From the NCBI GenBank assembly GCA_037126765.1, contig JBBCBC010000021.1, positions 20,787,434 through 20,851,433 of the forward strand: DNA of 64,000 nt. Direction: 5' to 3'. The DNA is from Stenogyne calaminthoides. Taxonomy: Eukaryota > Streptophyta > Magnoliopsida > Lamiales > Lamiaceae. Positions 46,511 through 58,971 of this stretch are shown here, in pieces. The notes beneath the pieces were generated by a model. The model had not been told where the DNA came from. It did no database searches and saw only the letters and a list, made by a program, of their open reading frames with translations. The position numbers and the translations under genes were made by a program. Position 1 is the first letter of the stretch, and every line of letters starts with the position of its first letter.

Positions 46511-49500
46511 TCAAAGCAGATTGGCAACGGTCTTGACACCCATCTCTTCCACATGTCTCTCGAATGTATTCTGAGGCAGACCCTTTGTGAATGGATCAGC
46601 TAGGTTGTCTCCCGACGCGATCTTTGCCACTTCTATATCTCCTCTCTTAACGATATCTCGTATAAGATGGTATTTCCTTTCAATGTGTTTGCTGGCCTTG
46701 TGGGCTCTTGGTTCCCTTGAATTTGCAAATCGCCCGCATTGTTGTCACAATAAATGAAGATGATTCTGCTGGGCAAATTCGGAACTACATCCAAGTCCAC
46801 TAGGAAGTTCTTGAGCCAAACCGCTTCTTTCGCTGCCTTGCAAGCAGCTACATATTCGGCTTCCATGGTAGAATCCGTGACGCATTTCTGCTTGATGCTT
46901 CTCCATGTCATGGCTCCTCCCCCCATGCAAAACACACTACCGGAGGTAGATTTTTTGGAATCTATGTCTGATTAGAAATCTGAGTCCGTGTAGCCTATGG
47001 GGATTAGATTATCCGACTGATAAACCAACATTCTATCCCGAGTTCTTTTCAGATACTTCAGAATGTTTTAATTGCCGTCCAATGTTCTCTCCCCGGATTA
47101 CTTTGATATCTTGCCACCATGCCAACGACAAAGCAGATATCCGGTCTCGTGCACAACATTGCATATATAAGGCTTCCGACAGCCGAAGCATAAGGAATGC
47201 CTTTCATGTCATCTATCTCCCTTTGTGTCTTAGGGCACATTTCCTTGGATAGATGGATTCCATGTCTGAAAGGTACGAAGTCTTTCTTGGAATCCTGCAT
47301 GCTGAATCGTTTCAAGACAGTGTCTATGTATGAAGCTTGCGACAAGCCTATCATCCTTTTCTTGCGATCTCGAGTGATCTTGATCCCAAGGATGTGCCCG
47401 GCTTCCCCTAATTCCTTCATATCAAACTGTTTTGAAAGTCATGCCCTTACGTCCGATAACACCTTTACATCATTCCCGATGAGCAGAATATCGTCTACGT
47501 ATAGTACTAAGAATACCAATGCAGTTCAGACACGCTTTTTGTACACACAACTTTCGAACTCGTTTTGATCAAACCCATAAGACTTTATAACATGATCAAA
47601 ACATTGGTTCCAAGCTCTGGATGCTTGTTTGAGTTCGTAAATGGACTTCATGAGCTTACAAACTAGGTGTTCTTGGCCCTTTTCAATGAAGCCTTGGGGT
47701 TGTTGCATATAGATTTCCTCATCAAGACTTCCGTTAAGGAAAGCTATCTTGACATCCATTTGCCAGATTTTAAAAATCAAGATGTGCAGCAATCGACAAG
47801 AGAATCTGGATGGACTTGAGCATTGCTACAGGTAAAAAGGTTTCCTCATAGTCGATCCCTTCTTTCTGAGTATAACCTTTCCCCACAAGCCTTGCCTTGA
47901 AGGTTTCCACCTTCCCGTCCGATCCCCTCTTTCTCTTGTATACCCACTTGCAACCAATGGGTTAGACCCCATTAAGTGGTTCGACTAGCTCCCACACTCT
48001 GTTATGATCCATAGACCCCATTTCTGCTTTCATTGCCTTTCGCCAAGAAACCGCATCCTTGTCTTGGATTGCCTCATCATATGTCTATGGGTCTGATTCG
48101 TCTTGACAGGGGATCAAGTCTGAGGACTCTCCTATCCCCATGAATCTCTCGGGCAGTTTCACAACCCTCCCACTACGACGAGGTTCCGATTGTGTAAGTG
48201 TGTCATTTGGTATGTCATCTTGTACAGTTGGCAATGAGGTTAGCCCTCTTAGCTCATTTAAGGTAATCTCACTTCTGGGTCTTCTTTCGTTCATATAGTC
48301 TTCCTCCAAAAATCTAAAGTGGGTGCTTATGACCACCTTTTGATCTTTGGGACCATAAAACATACACCCTTTTGTTCCCTCGGGGTATCCTATAAACAGC
48401 CTTAATTCTGATCGAGGATCCAATTTGCCGGCTTCCTTGTCCAACACGTAGGCCGGACACCCCAAATTCTCATGTGTCTCAAACTAGGCTTGCGCCCGGT
48501 CCACAATTCTTTGGGAGTTTTGGGAACCAATTTGGATGACACCAAGTTCAGAATGTAAGCCGTTGTTTCCAAGGCATGACCCCAAAACGACTTGGGAAGA
48601 TCCGCATAACTCATCATTGATCTAACCATTTCCAAAAGAGTTCTATTTCTTCGCTCTGCAACCCCGTTTTGTTGAGGGGTTCTGGGTGCAGTTAGTTGGG
48701 ATGCAATCCCTTCATCCGACAAGTAGTTCAAAAACTCATCGCTGAGGTACTCGCCTCTACGATCGGATCGTAGAGACTTGATACGTTTTTCCCTATGATT
48801 CTCTGCTTGAGTCTTAAATTCTTGAATTTCTCAAAGGTCTCAGATTTATGCTTCATAAGGAAAATATAACTGTATCTCGAGTAGTCATCAATAAAAGTGA
48901 TGAAATACTCGTAACCTCCTCTTGACATGGTTGACATTGGACCACATACATCTGTGTGAACGATTTCTAACACTTCTTTGGCTCTATTCCCCTTGGCTCC
49001 GAATGACCTCTTGGTCATTTTACCCTCCAAACATGATTCGTAGGTTGGAATTGGTTCAACTTGGAGAGACTCCAGAGAACCGTCTTCTACCAACCTTTGG
49101 ATCCTCTTTGGATTAATATGTCCCAATCTTAGATGTCATAGAAGTGTTTCGTTCACGTCTGATGAATATTTTATTTTGTTGGAAACAATTGATGTGTTAT
49201 AGGATGCATTTCGTGAGTGGTGTGCACAGTTAATTGTATAGAGATTACTTGACGACGTTCCATGACAGATAAATTTATCATAAAGAGAAATGGTAACAAC
49301 TTTATCAAAAGTAACCGAATATCCATCAAGGTAAAGTTTTGAAACTGAAATTAAGTTCTTTCTAAAATTCGGAACGTAAAGTACATCTCTTAAAATTAAA
49401 ACTCTGTCTTCAAAGGACAGGTGCACTTCTCCCACTGCTTCAGCTGCCACTCTCGTAGCATCACCCAGTGTGATGAGGATCTCACTCCCACTAAGTTGCC

Positions 49501-49627
49501 GGGTCCGCTTGAACCCCTGTAAAGTGAAACAAACATGATTAGTAGATCCCATATCCACCACCCATGAATGGGAGGCATACGCCGCTAAGCAAGTTTCAAC
49601 AACTAGTGCGTGAGAATTACCTTTCTT
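46511..49627 (-). pseudogene. Copia pol of element C, broken
   Basis: Minus strand from 49627. Protease (VVDMGSTNHVC, where the usual DTG/DSG is DMG), then GAG-pre-integrase (LSGSEILITLGDATRVAAEAVG; MGHINPKRIQRLVEDGSLES, YESCLEGK). Integrase follows (HTDVCGPMSTMSRGGYEYFITFIDDYSRY; QNGVAERRNRTLLEMV), then the linker, RT with QMDVKIAFLNG and an in-frame YVDD at 47490-47501, and RT end (MKELGEAGHILGIKITRDRKKR). RNase H (STMEAEYVAACKAAKE) ends at the TGA at 46511-46513. Frames change near 49130, 48790, 48440, 48060, 47790, 47060 and 46700. Gln is kept at the site that is TAG in A and B. Confidence 0.9.
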
Positions 49628-50449
49628 TCAATTCCTTTTGGGATTGGAACAGGCTGACCTCCAATGTCCCCTCTCACCGCACCTCCCCTTAGCTGGCTTG
49701 CTCACTCCTCCACCTCCCTTCACCTTTTCTTTGCCTTTGGCAACACTTGAGTTCACTTGCTTGTGGCTCTTGTCATTTTTCTTGTTCTTACCACCCCTTG
49801 GCCTAGAAGAAGAAGAAGGTCCATTTGCCACCAAGGCTTGGCTCTTTTGCCCCAATATCGCCTCTGCCGAGACCAAAGCTTGCAACAGATCAGGCATCGA
49901 GAACTTCTGATTATTCATCTGATAGTTCAACCTGAACTGTTCAAAACTTTTCGGCAGAGAATGGAGCACGAAATCAATTTGGGTCTCGATGTCATATTCG
50001 GCGCCAAGTACCTCAAGTTTGTTAAGGTGAGCCATCATCTGGAGAACGTGCTCCCTTACGGGCGTTCCCTCCACCATTTTCATAGAGAGCAAGTCTCTCA
50101 TGGTGATCTGACGAGCCACACGGTTCTGATGTTGAAACATCGCTTTAAGACTAGTCATGATGTCTTTAGCGGTCTCAACGTTCTGGTGTTGGTGTTGCAA
50201 CACATCTGACATAGAAGCCAAGATGGTACACTTTGCCATTTCGTTGGAATGCTCCCAGTCAGCATACTCTTTCTTAACCGTTTTAGTTGACTCATCTTTT
50301 GGTTTTTCTGGTTTAGGTGTAGTGAGAACCCAGTTATGGCTTTGTGCAGTGAGGACACTAGTAAGTTTACGACTCCAATCAACAAAGTTTTCACCAGTAA
50401 GCAAATTGTCTTTAAGTATATTGAACAGTGGATTAAAAGGTTGCGACAT
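49628..50449 (-). pseudogene. Copia gag of element C, nearly full length
   Basis: A 273-residue frame from the ATG at 50449, the best gag in the window. It has the copia gag core (LTGENFVDWSRKLTSVLTAQ, VREHVLQMMAHLNKLEVLGAEYD, FVLHSLPKSFEQFRLNYQMN) and a basic Ser/Lys-rich tail. The zinc knuckle reads GRCGERGHWRSAC, lacking the first Cys of CX2CX4HX4C. The stop TGA (49628-49630) is followed in the same frame by KKGNSHALVVETCLAAY and the protease, whereas element B has a sense codon there. Gag forms the virus-like particle; the broken knuckle and early stop suggest it is non-functional. Confidence 0.85.
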
Positions 50450-50714
50450 GATGAACTGAAATAAATAATAATATGCATAAGCACAAATATATCACAAGGT
50501 TCGATCACATGTTTCACATTAAAATCTCCAAAAAAATGAACATGCATCAGCCAACATCTCAAAACAGTTTAAATAAGCCACGTGGGGTGGGTCATTATTT
50601 AAACACATTCAAGCAGGTTACAAACAAGAACAGTTACAAACCTTTAATAGCTAGATTAATAGTTGGCTCCCACTTGACCAATATAAAATTGACAGGGACT
50701 TCGGGGAAGTATAT

Positions 50715-51468
50715 TGATGGTCCCGAAAAACCCGATTTAAAGCTCGTAAAATCTCAATGGGAGGTGACTTAATTTTTTTTTTTAATGTGTGTTATGCAGA
50801 TTTGCTAAAGTATGTATGACAGTTAATATGAAAGCAAATAAGAACACACGTATTTTTATAGTGGTTCGGACAAACCAGTCCTACATCCACTCTTCCCTTC
50901 ATGGGGCACCAACTTAACCAACAGATGTTTACCGAGTTCACACTCAAACGGGACTTATCACCCTCACGGGATCGCCTATAGATGTTTATCGAGTTCACAC
51001 TCAAACGGGACTTATCTCCCTCACGGGATTGCCTACCCTCCCTTTCGGGATTGCTAGATGTTTACCGAGTTCACACTCACCTACAAACTTATCCTATCAA
51101 ACTGATTTGGGTAAGGTTTGTTTGGTTTCCAACTAGGTTGAGATTTTCCCTTACATTTGTTTAGCCTCAATGCTAAGGATGAGAAAATCTCTCTAAGCTT
51201 AGGATATAGCATTTGTGCTTAGATCTAGGGTAGAACACTTTTGAATATATGTGTGTATTTCTTGCTCTGTGTTCTATGAATGGAGTTGCTTGAATATTTG
51301 GCTTTAATTTCACTTTGCAGATCCTCCATTATCTTCTTTTGAAGATAGTGCAATGTATTTATAGTGTGGATTTGAATATTACCGTTGGAGAGTAATATTC
51401 AAATCCATACTAATAATCTTCCAGCTTTTCTTTGTCCTTTTGCACTGTTGTTTGCAGCTTTATTCCAT
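50715..51468 (-). repeat. Inverted partial LTR (R-U5 side) in the chimera
   Basis: Reverse complement of the right part of the solo LTR 61132-62699. It has terminus TGATGGTCCCG, the AGTGG...CCACT block (50860-50891), GAGTTCACACTCAAACGGG repeats (50935-51075), an inverted TATA (51356-51363) and an inverted CCAACGG box (51379-51389). It stops near 51440-51468, where the env-like sequence starts. Confidence 0.82.
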
Positions 51469-51761
51469 TCCTCAACTGGTTAGAAAATAAATACCCGGAT
51501 TTTCTGAAGTATCTGGAAAATGAGGCCAAACTTATCAATGTAAAAATAACTCGCCAAGAGTATGATCTGTTGGAGTACTCGAAGAAGGCAGATGGCTCAT
51601 TTGACAGGCTGGCATTTCAAAGATTCTATTTTGGCATCCTGCGCAGAACGCACATAACTGATCCTCAGCAGACTGATGATGTCAAATGGAAACTTTATCA
51701 GATTTTCAACGTACCTCAAGATCAAAGAGAGATGCCAGAAGGATACAAGCCTAAAGAGTGA
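51469..51761 (+). pseudogene. C-terminal fragment of a Sirevirus env-like ORF
   Basis: FLNWLENKYPDFLKYLENEA ... SFDRLAFQRFYF ... VKWKLYQIFNVPQDQREMPEGYKPKE matches the end of the ORF at 4663-5030 nearly residue for residue, and ends at TGA. Everything upstream of FLNW is replaced by the inverted LTR, so this is a 5'-truncated piece. The segment has stayed open, unlike much of the longer copy. Confidence 0.85.
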
Positions 51762-51956
51762 AGAATCAGAAGACTACTCAGGATCAGCTGTTCTTATTTT
51801 CAAACTTTTCTGATGTAACATGTAATCAACATTTTTAATGAGAAAAGTTTATTTTCTGATCCTAAGACAAAGTCTCATTGTCTTCTGATTATATGCTCTT
51901 AACTGTTCTATTTTTTATCAACTGTATTTGGTTTCTCAAAGTGTTTTGGTTTCATC

Positions 51957-51970
51957 AAAAAGGGGGAAAT
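51957..51970 (+). promoter_or_regulatory. Polypurine tract in the chimera
   Basis: AAAAAGGGGGAAAT immediately before LTR start TGTTGGG, identical in core to the tract at 5202-5215. Confidence 0.85.
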
Positions 51971-53508
51971 TGTTGGGAAATTTATAGTTTTGATGAAAGT
52001 TCCAAAACACATAATAGGACCAAACAGCACTCATGGTGACCGATGTTTATATTACCTGCTATAGGAGACCAGTTGATAATGATTGTATAGAACAACTGAT
52101 GAAATAGATAGGTCACATATTGAGGGGGAAACTCAATATGTATAGGTCAGATCTGAAGACTCAAAAGACAGCTGATATCCGACAGGCCAGAATGCAAGAC
52201 AAGAATAGAAGATCAGATCGTTCGATCCGGGTCGATATCTCAAACTAAAAGTCATAAAGATCAAACTCAATACTCAAGATCGCACCAGTAGACCTACATC
52301 ACGAGTCCGCTAGTTGAAGCTAAGTCAACCGCACCAAAGACTTATCGTAGATCGATCGATTCGACCGATCAGTCAACTCACCAGGTGAAATCTAATGTCT
52401 CACCTAATCATACGTCTATGATCTGAACAAGAAGAATGTCAAGCTTAGTTGGAAGAACAACACTAAAAAGTGAGTCTGCTATCCAATAAGAACAAGACAC
52501 GTATGGTCGGAGCCGGCAATTGCGGGATTTGATGCTACCTCTCTGTAACGGCTACAAAGTACAAATTCACGCTTTTGGCCATGCCGTTCTCAAGCTTCGT
52601 CACATCAAGCTCAAGAAGTCTACCAAATATAGCCTGAAATTCAAATTGCTCTCCAACGGCTCTTTGATTCCAAGGTCTATATATATGGGATTACACTTTA
52701 GAGTGAATACGACGGAAACACTGAACAATCAAGAAGCTCAAGCTAATATCAGATTTCTGCACAAGAACACGAACAAGAAGATTAATTTTTATTAAGTGTT
52801 CATCCCATAAGTTCTTAGCATAGAAATCTTTTCATCTAGTTGTTAGGGCAACTTATACTGTGAAAAAAGATTTCATAGTTGGAACCAAAAACAATCTTAC
52901 CCAAACCCCCAAGTTAGGTTAAGTTGTTTAGCAAGATTTCGCATCTAGGGTTTCTAGTTACGATCTCTCGGATCGGTTGAGTGTGAACTCCTTAAACATC
53001 TAGTTGGTGTACTGTGTTGGACTTACACATAAAACAAAGTCCAGTTGGTTAAGTAGGTGCCCCTTGTGATAGGGAAGAGTGGGCGTAGGGGCCTGGTTTG
53101 TCCGAACCACTATAAATCTTGTGTGCCTTTACCGCTTTGATTAACGATTACAAATCGCACACAACCTTTAAAAGCGCATACATATTCCAAGTTGAGATCG
53201 ATTAGCACCAAGCTTCGATCCGATCAAACTTGACACTTGATCAACCGATTAAAAGATTAACTTTGGAATCGGTTTTATCAAAACCGGTTTTTCACACGGG
53301 TAAAACTTAAGCTTCCGACACATCGCTTAAATCGATAGTTACGAATCGATCTGCCTTGAGCGTCGAGAAGTTGGTTATCGACCCAAACCGATTCACTCAC
53401 ACTGATCAAAGTTAATCGCCTCACACCGATTTGCACAAAAAGTTTTCGTCTATTCTATTCCCCTCCCCTCTAGACTTCTGCCCTCACAAAACCCGTTCGG
53501 GACCTACA
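51971..53508 (+). repeat. Full Sirevirus 3' LTR in the chimera (1538 bp)
   Basis: TGTTGGGAAATTT...CGGGACCTACA. Same family as 5216-6664. It carries TCCAACGGCTC (52652-52662), TATATATA (52678-52685) and the AGTGG...CCACTATAA block (53078-53111). Confidence 0.88.
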
Positions 53509-54736
53509 TATATGCATATCAATTTTATACCTAAGTAATAACCATGATTAAATACATAATTATTATTTCACTTTGAACGAGCCTCGTGGGGAGGGTCATC
53601 ATCGCCACTAGTAATAATCCACAATCATCAATTTGGAATTTATTCATGTGAAAGCTATCTTTTGACCGTCCCGTGGGGGGAATTTCTCCAAAAGAATTCA
53701 CAAATAAATAAATCATGGAGGTCAAAATTAATTCAATTTTATTATTCATAAAATTATCAATTAATTGTTTAAGCATACTTAGTAATTTTCGAAAGTGAGA
53801 TTTTTCAAAACATTTTCTCATGCATTGCAAATTTGAACACAATTTAAATAAGCATAAAATAATGCATAACATCAAAACAAAAAATTAAACGTATTGGGCA
53901 AATATATCCAATTGTCATGGTTAATTTTCGTCATGTCTTGATCTTGAGAAATCGTCTTCATAGCCTTCAACTTTCATCTCGAAAAGCTCCCACTTGACCG
54001 TCTTTAAAAAAACACCTTGACAAGCCACGTCATCAACCACTCGCCATGGTCTGAGTGCCCGCCTAAAGACTCCTCCGCCATGTCGAGTGGCGTCCGTCTT
54101 GTGGCCGGCGCCAGTTCACGCCGCCCGACAATTTCACCCCGCTTCGGCGACAAGCCGGTGGTTCTCGACAGGCGCCGTGCATGCCAACAAGACGCTGCTC
54201 GGCGCACAATCGCGCCCACCCATGTCGATCCGCCCGATCCCACCTTGCCAAGCGTCGCCCCATTCTTGCGATCGCTTCGCCCGACCTCGATCCGGCGTGC
54301 CTAGCGGCCCTAGCGACCTGCGCCCGCGCAGCACTAGCCGTGTCCGTGTCACGCGCGTGCCACCTTTAGCACATTTCGCGCGATGCACGCTGCCTATGCC
54401 CAGTTCTGAATCCCGTCTTTTAATTCTTTGTCTCCGCCTCCGTTTCTGATCCGGTTACAATTTATTTTACAAAAATAAATAAACCTAGATCTAGACTAGT
54501 CTATTACATTGATCAAATCAAACAAATTCTAATCAACTCGTGGATTTTCTCACGAGGCAAAACGAATTCGAACGAATCAAATTAAAAATAACAATTCATA
54601 TGCATGCATAAATAAACACATTAAATTCCATGACAATTGGATACCTGCAAAAAAGATCTAGCAATTCTACTATCCAATTTCAAATTTAATGAAAGCGAAT
54701 TAAATTACAATTTAAAGATCAGAGCCCGAAACCGAG

Positions 54737-54748
54737 GCTTTGATACCA
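54737..54748 (-). promoter_or_regulatory. Primer binding site of element C
   Basis: Minus-strand TGGTATCAAAGC, two bases from the LTR end CCCAACA; tRNA-Met type with one change from TGGTATCAGAGC. Confidence 0.85.
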
Positions 54749-54750
54749 AT

Positions 54751-56595
54751 TGTTGGGGAACGAATTGCCTGGATCTATTCGGAATGAATATTTAAATACA
54801 AATTTAATTCTAACAATTATTAATAGTATGAATTAATCCTATATTAATTCAAATAATAATTCAATAATAAATCATGCATATAAACAGTTCACGTAAATCC
54901 TACACATGCGGAACTACTACGAGTTTATGTAAACTTACCTCTTGGAATGGCAATGGACTTGTCGATGAAAACAGACCAAAAAGCCTTCCCAAAGTATTCC
55001 CTTAATCCTTGCTCGACAATCCAGTGGTAGGATTCCCGCGAACAATTAACTAAAAGGAAAAATAAAATTTGTTGCACCACTTTTGTGGATTTACTAATTT
55101 TTCCAGCACATGGAATTGCACTTGGGAATGAAAGAATCATCCCCTATTTATAGACAGGGTGGTGGTCGAAATTTTAGGGAAAAACAATGTGGGAAAACTT
55201 TTCTTGATCTCCAAGAAATCTTGAATATATCTCATATATTCTTTTTCCCATAATTAAAATATTCCACAAAAATCCCACCTTATCTTGCTATGGTGAATTT
55301 TCGAAAATAAGAGGGACCAAGAATCCAAGATTTGGATCTTCTTGAATTTATGAGATATTCTTGTATTTCAAGAAATACATATCTTCCATAATATCTTTTC
55401 AAGAAAATCAAGAAAATCTTTCTTGCCCTTTATATTTCAAAATTTTCGAAACAAGCTATATGAATAACCAAGTGGGAGATTTCTTGAATTTAATGAGATA
55501 ATCTTGTATTCCAAAAATACATATCTTCATTCCATAACAAAATTCAAAGAAAATCTTTCTCCCCTTTTATTCATAATTTTTGAAAAAACAAGGAAAATTA
55601 GCAACAAATATTTATTTTATTTTTAAACACCTTTTCCAGTTATTGGACTTTATGTTGGGCTACTTTGGGGGGCCTTTAAGAGAATTAAGATTGGACCTTC
55701 CAATGGATCTTGAATTATCAATATCGAGCCACAATATTATTCAAGCCCAAAAATATTAATTAATCCCACTACATAATTAATATTGCAATATCCATCTTAA
55801 CCCATATTACAGTCAATATGGCTCCCGGTTATTATTTCCCGTGTTTAAGATTATCTAGCCCATTAATTAATTCAAGCCACTGAAATAGCTTTCCATTAAT
55901 TAATATCTTTTTATCCTTGGTAAAGGAACGGTTCAACATTATTACTCATACCGGAAACTAGTTCCACTTGCAAGATTTGGTATGATAAAACTTATGAACC
56001 TCCCAAGGGGGCAAATCAAATAAGCGTACTTGCACACGATTCTTCGTAATATATCTTAGCTACACATGTGACCAATAATATTGCCCAAGATATAAAGTAT
56101 TGAATCTCGTTGATTCTCTACCCGTAATAAGTCAACGCAATACTTACTAACCACACGTGATCCTATTTAAGGGACGAAGATTAAGAAATAACGAACCAAT
56201 GAGGTCTAATTCTTCCTAGTTCAGTTCTGAAGAATTTGTCCTCCTGTAGGTCCTCTTCAGTGCAATAGACATGCACTAGTGTAATCTCTTTGGTCAAGAC
56301 AATCCAATCTGAGCGTTACACTTCAACCTTTCACGATGGATTGTTCATTTCCATCTAGGTCGTGAATGGTGTACTTTTGGTTACAAGGGACTGTTAATTT
56401 AATCTTCTGTGATCGGGTATCACTAAATTAACTACAATGTAACACGTACTATTTATTGAACAGTTATGCAGTAAATATATGTAACATTCGATAATATTTA
56501 ACGCATCAGTGATAAACAATTTATTTCAGTAAATAAGTCCGAAATTCAGTTTGATTATACAAAGTAAAAGCATACTTTCCAGTAAAATCCCAACA
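54751..56595 (-). repeat. 5' LTR of element C
   Basis: It matches 44563-46399 with few differences. Minus-strand TATA box near 55144-55153 (CTATTTATAG on plus). Confidence 0.92.
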
Positions 56596-56600
56596 TACAT

Positions 56601-58855
56601 GGCCAGTGATACTGTTAGTTTATAATCTTTCACCCGAGTTGTGCATGAAGCACACTTACATGATGTTGTCTATGTTGATATAAGGACCCAAACAACCTGG
56701 TAATGACATAGATGTATATCTGGCTCCTTTGATAGAGGACTTGAAGCTCCTGTGGGATGAGGGTATCGATGTGTACGATGCTTGTAGAAAGGAGAATTTC
56801 AAGTTGAAGGCCATGCTGTTTGGAACTATCAATGACTTTTCCACTTACTGGAATCTATCTGGATATAGTGTGAAGGGGGCCAATGCATGTCCTTGTTGTA
56901 CCAAGCAGACACATCACATTCACTTGAGTCACTGTAGGAAGACTGTTTATATGGGACATAAGAAGTGGTTGGACCCAACGCATAAGTACAGAACAATTGC
57001 CGATGCATTCGATGGCACAATTGAGACAGGTGAAGCACCACGTTTATTGTCAGGTTCGGATGTATTGAATGAGATGAAGAATATCAACACACAATACGGA
57101 AAGAGCTTCGCAAAGAGTGTCCCCACTAGCGGTTGGAAGAAGGAATCATTTTTCTTTCAATTACCCTATTGGAAAGAGTTGTATGTTAGACACTTCATTG
57201 ATCTAATGCACGTTGAGAACAACGTTTGTGCCAGCTTGCTCAATACTCTCCTAGCTTATAAGAAGTCCAAGGATGGTTACAATGCAAGAATGAATATGAT
57301 TGATATGGGAATAAGAGCAGAACTAAAACCTGTCCCTAGAGAAAGGGGTCAACCGTTCTTACCTCCTGTTGCACACACCTTGTCCAAGAATGAGAGAAAA
57401 GAGTTACTTCAGATGCTAAAGGATGTGAAAGTTCTAGAGGGTTATTCGTCCAACCTATAGAGACTTGTATCCGATGATGGCGTGAGACTGATGAATCCGA
57501 AATCGCATGACTATCATGTCATCATGGAGACTTTCTTGCCCATAGCAATACGTTCTATCTTGCCTGAAAATGTGCGCATAACCATAACAAAGTTATGTTG
57601 GTTCTTCAAGGCAATGAGTAGCAAGATAGATCCTAGAAAATTGCTTGGTTTTCAGAGACAGATTGTGGGGACACTCTGTGAGCTTGAGATGTATTTCCCT
57701 CCATCATTTTTCGATATAATGGTTCACCTAACCGTTCATTTGGTACACAAGACAAGGATGTGTGGTCCTGCTCGTATGCGATGGATGTATGGTGTAGAGA
57801 TATATATGAAAGTGCTCAAAGGATATGTGATGAATATGTCTAGGCCGGAGGGATGCATTGCAGAACGCCATTTAGTAGAAGAAGCAGTCGAGTACTGGTC
57901 TGAATTCATTCCGAATGTCGATGCAATTGGACTTCCAATTACTCGGTACACCAATAGGATGAATGGTGAAGGCATTACCGGTGGTCAATCTGTAAGTGTT
58001 AGTATGGAGGAACTAACACGGATGCACTTGTGCGTACTTCACAACACAGTCGACGTGCTTCCTTTTATTGACCTGCACATGCAAGCACTTGTTGAGACAT
58101 TTCCCACCAGAGATAGATCATGGATTGAAGTTGAGCACAATCGCACGTTTGTTGAATTGTTCAATGTTTATGTAGCAAATATGTTGTCACGGGATAAAGA
58201 ATCAGTGAATGAAAGAGTTAAGTGGTTATCCAGAATGCCTGATAGACATGTGTATTCGTATAAGTGTTATCTTATTAATGGATACACATTTTATACCAGA
58301 GATCATGATGCCACAAGTACAATGCAGAATAGTGGGGTGTCCATTACTGCAACTGCAGGGAATCAATCGAATACTACTTACTTTGGACAGATTGTCAATA
58401 TTTGGGAACTCGACTATGTTGTTCACCTACAAACAATCTTCGAGTGCAGTTAGGTGAGGATCCCTAACGGGGTCCAAGTTGAAAGATCTGGGTACGTACG
58501 CGTTGATTTGAAGAATGTGGGATACAAAGATGGCCCTTACATAATGGCCAGTCAAGCTCAACAAATTTTCTATGTCCCCGTCCCAGTTAATAAGAAATGG
58601 TCCATCGTGGTTCTGTCAAACAAATTTAACAGTAGTTACCAGATTAGCGATGAAGATGTTGACACAATCGATGATCCTTTTCAGAACTTCACTCATTTTG
58701 TACCCTCTTTCGATGATCTAGCAAATCCACGCCCGTACCAGAGAATAATTATCGATGAGGATGAATATGGCAATCCCGATCTTGATAACATTTATGGTCA
58801 TGAACGAGAAAAGTCAACCAAAAAACGTAAAAGAAAAATAAGTGCTAAAAAGAAA
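56601..58855 (+). pseudogene. CACTA transposase TNP2, C-terminal part
   Basis: It resumes the frame of 43593-44562 exactly (NHST|WPVILLVYNLSPELC). It contains the rest of Transposase_21 (NDIDVYLAPLIEDLKLLW, CPCCTKQTHH, HFIDLMHVENNVC), DUF4218 (KLLGFQRQIVGTLCELEMYF, MVHLTVHLVHKTRMCGPARM, PEGCIAE) and DUF4216 (VDLKNVGYKDGPYIMASQAQ), and ends in a Lys-rich tail. Three in-frame nonsense codons occur: TAA 56681-56683, TAG 57458-57460 and TAG 58451-58453. There is not one frameshift in this 2.2 kb. A donor (AAAT|GTATGA) near 58857 and acceptor at 58967 suggest the transcript continues into the second gene. Confidence 0.92.
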
Positions 58856-58971
58856 TGTATGACTTTATTGAATGTTGTTTCTTTTGCTTTATTGAATGTT
58901 ATTTCTTCTACTTCCTTAAATATTGTTTGTTTTTTGTTTATTAAATGTTGTTTCTTCTGCTTTACAGGATC

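Larger units (their letters stand above)
50715..53508. mobile_element. Chimeric Sirevirus insertion with inverted U5 ends
   Basis: A 2794-bp insert with an exact 5-bp duplication TATAT (50710-50714, 53509-53513). The uninterrupted site is seen in elements A and B (AAGTATATAAATATC). The left part, to about 51468, is an inverted R-U5 segment of the LTR family seen at 61132-62699. The right part is the tail of an env-like ORF, a polypurine tract and a full 3' LTR of the family at 5216-6664. Both outer ends are therefore LTR 3' ends (TGATGGTCC inverted; GGACCTACA). There is no gag or pol. Confidence 0.85.
50450..54736 (-). other. 5' leader of element C, split by a chimeric insertion
   Basis: Without the 50715-53508 insert the leader is about 1.5 kb, as in A and B. 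54010-54425 is GC-rich, with CGCC/GGCG words on both strands. The flanks (GAGGGTCATC..., AAAATAAATAAA...) resemble A and B, but the GC-rich core is scarcely alignable. Overlapping open frames on both strands here are a by-product of GC richness. Confidence 0.65.
44563..56595 (-). mobile_element. Ty1/copia element C, nested in TNP2
   Basis: Minus-strand LTR retrotransposon with LTRs 44563-46399 and 54751-56595 and a perfect 5-bp TSD TACAT (44558-44562, 56596-56600). Same family architecture as A and B (primer site, GC-rich leader, gag-pol in one frame, doubled polypurine tract, stem-loop), but diverged in sequence and with longer LTRs. The two LTRs look nearly identical by eye, so insertion was relatively recent. 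A 2794-bp chimeric retroelement sits in its leader. Confidence 0.94.

Noticed and set aside
54004..54449. Several open frames on both strands of the GC-rich leader island
   Set aside because: Stop-poor because of GC richness; frames are not shared with the islands of A or B.
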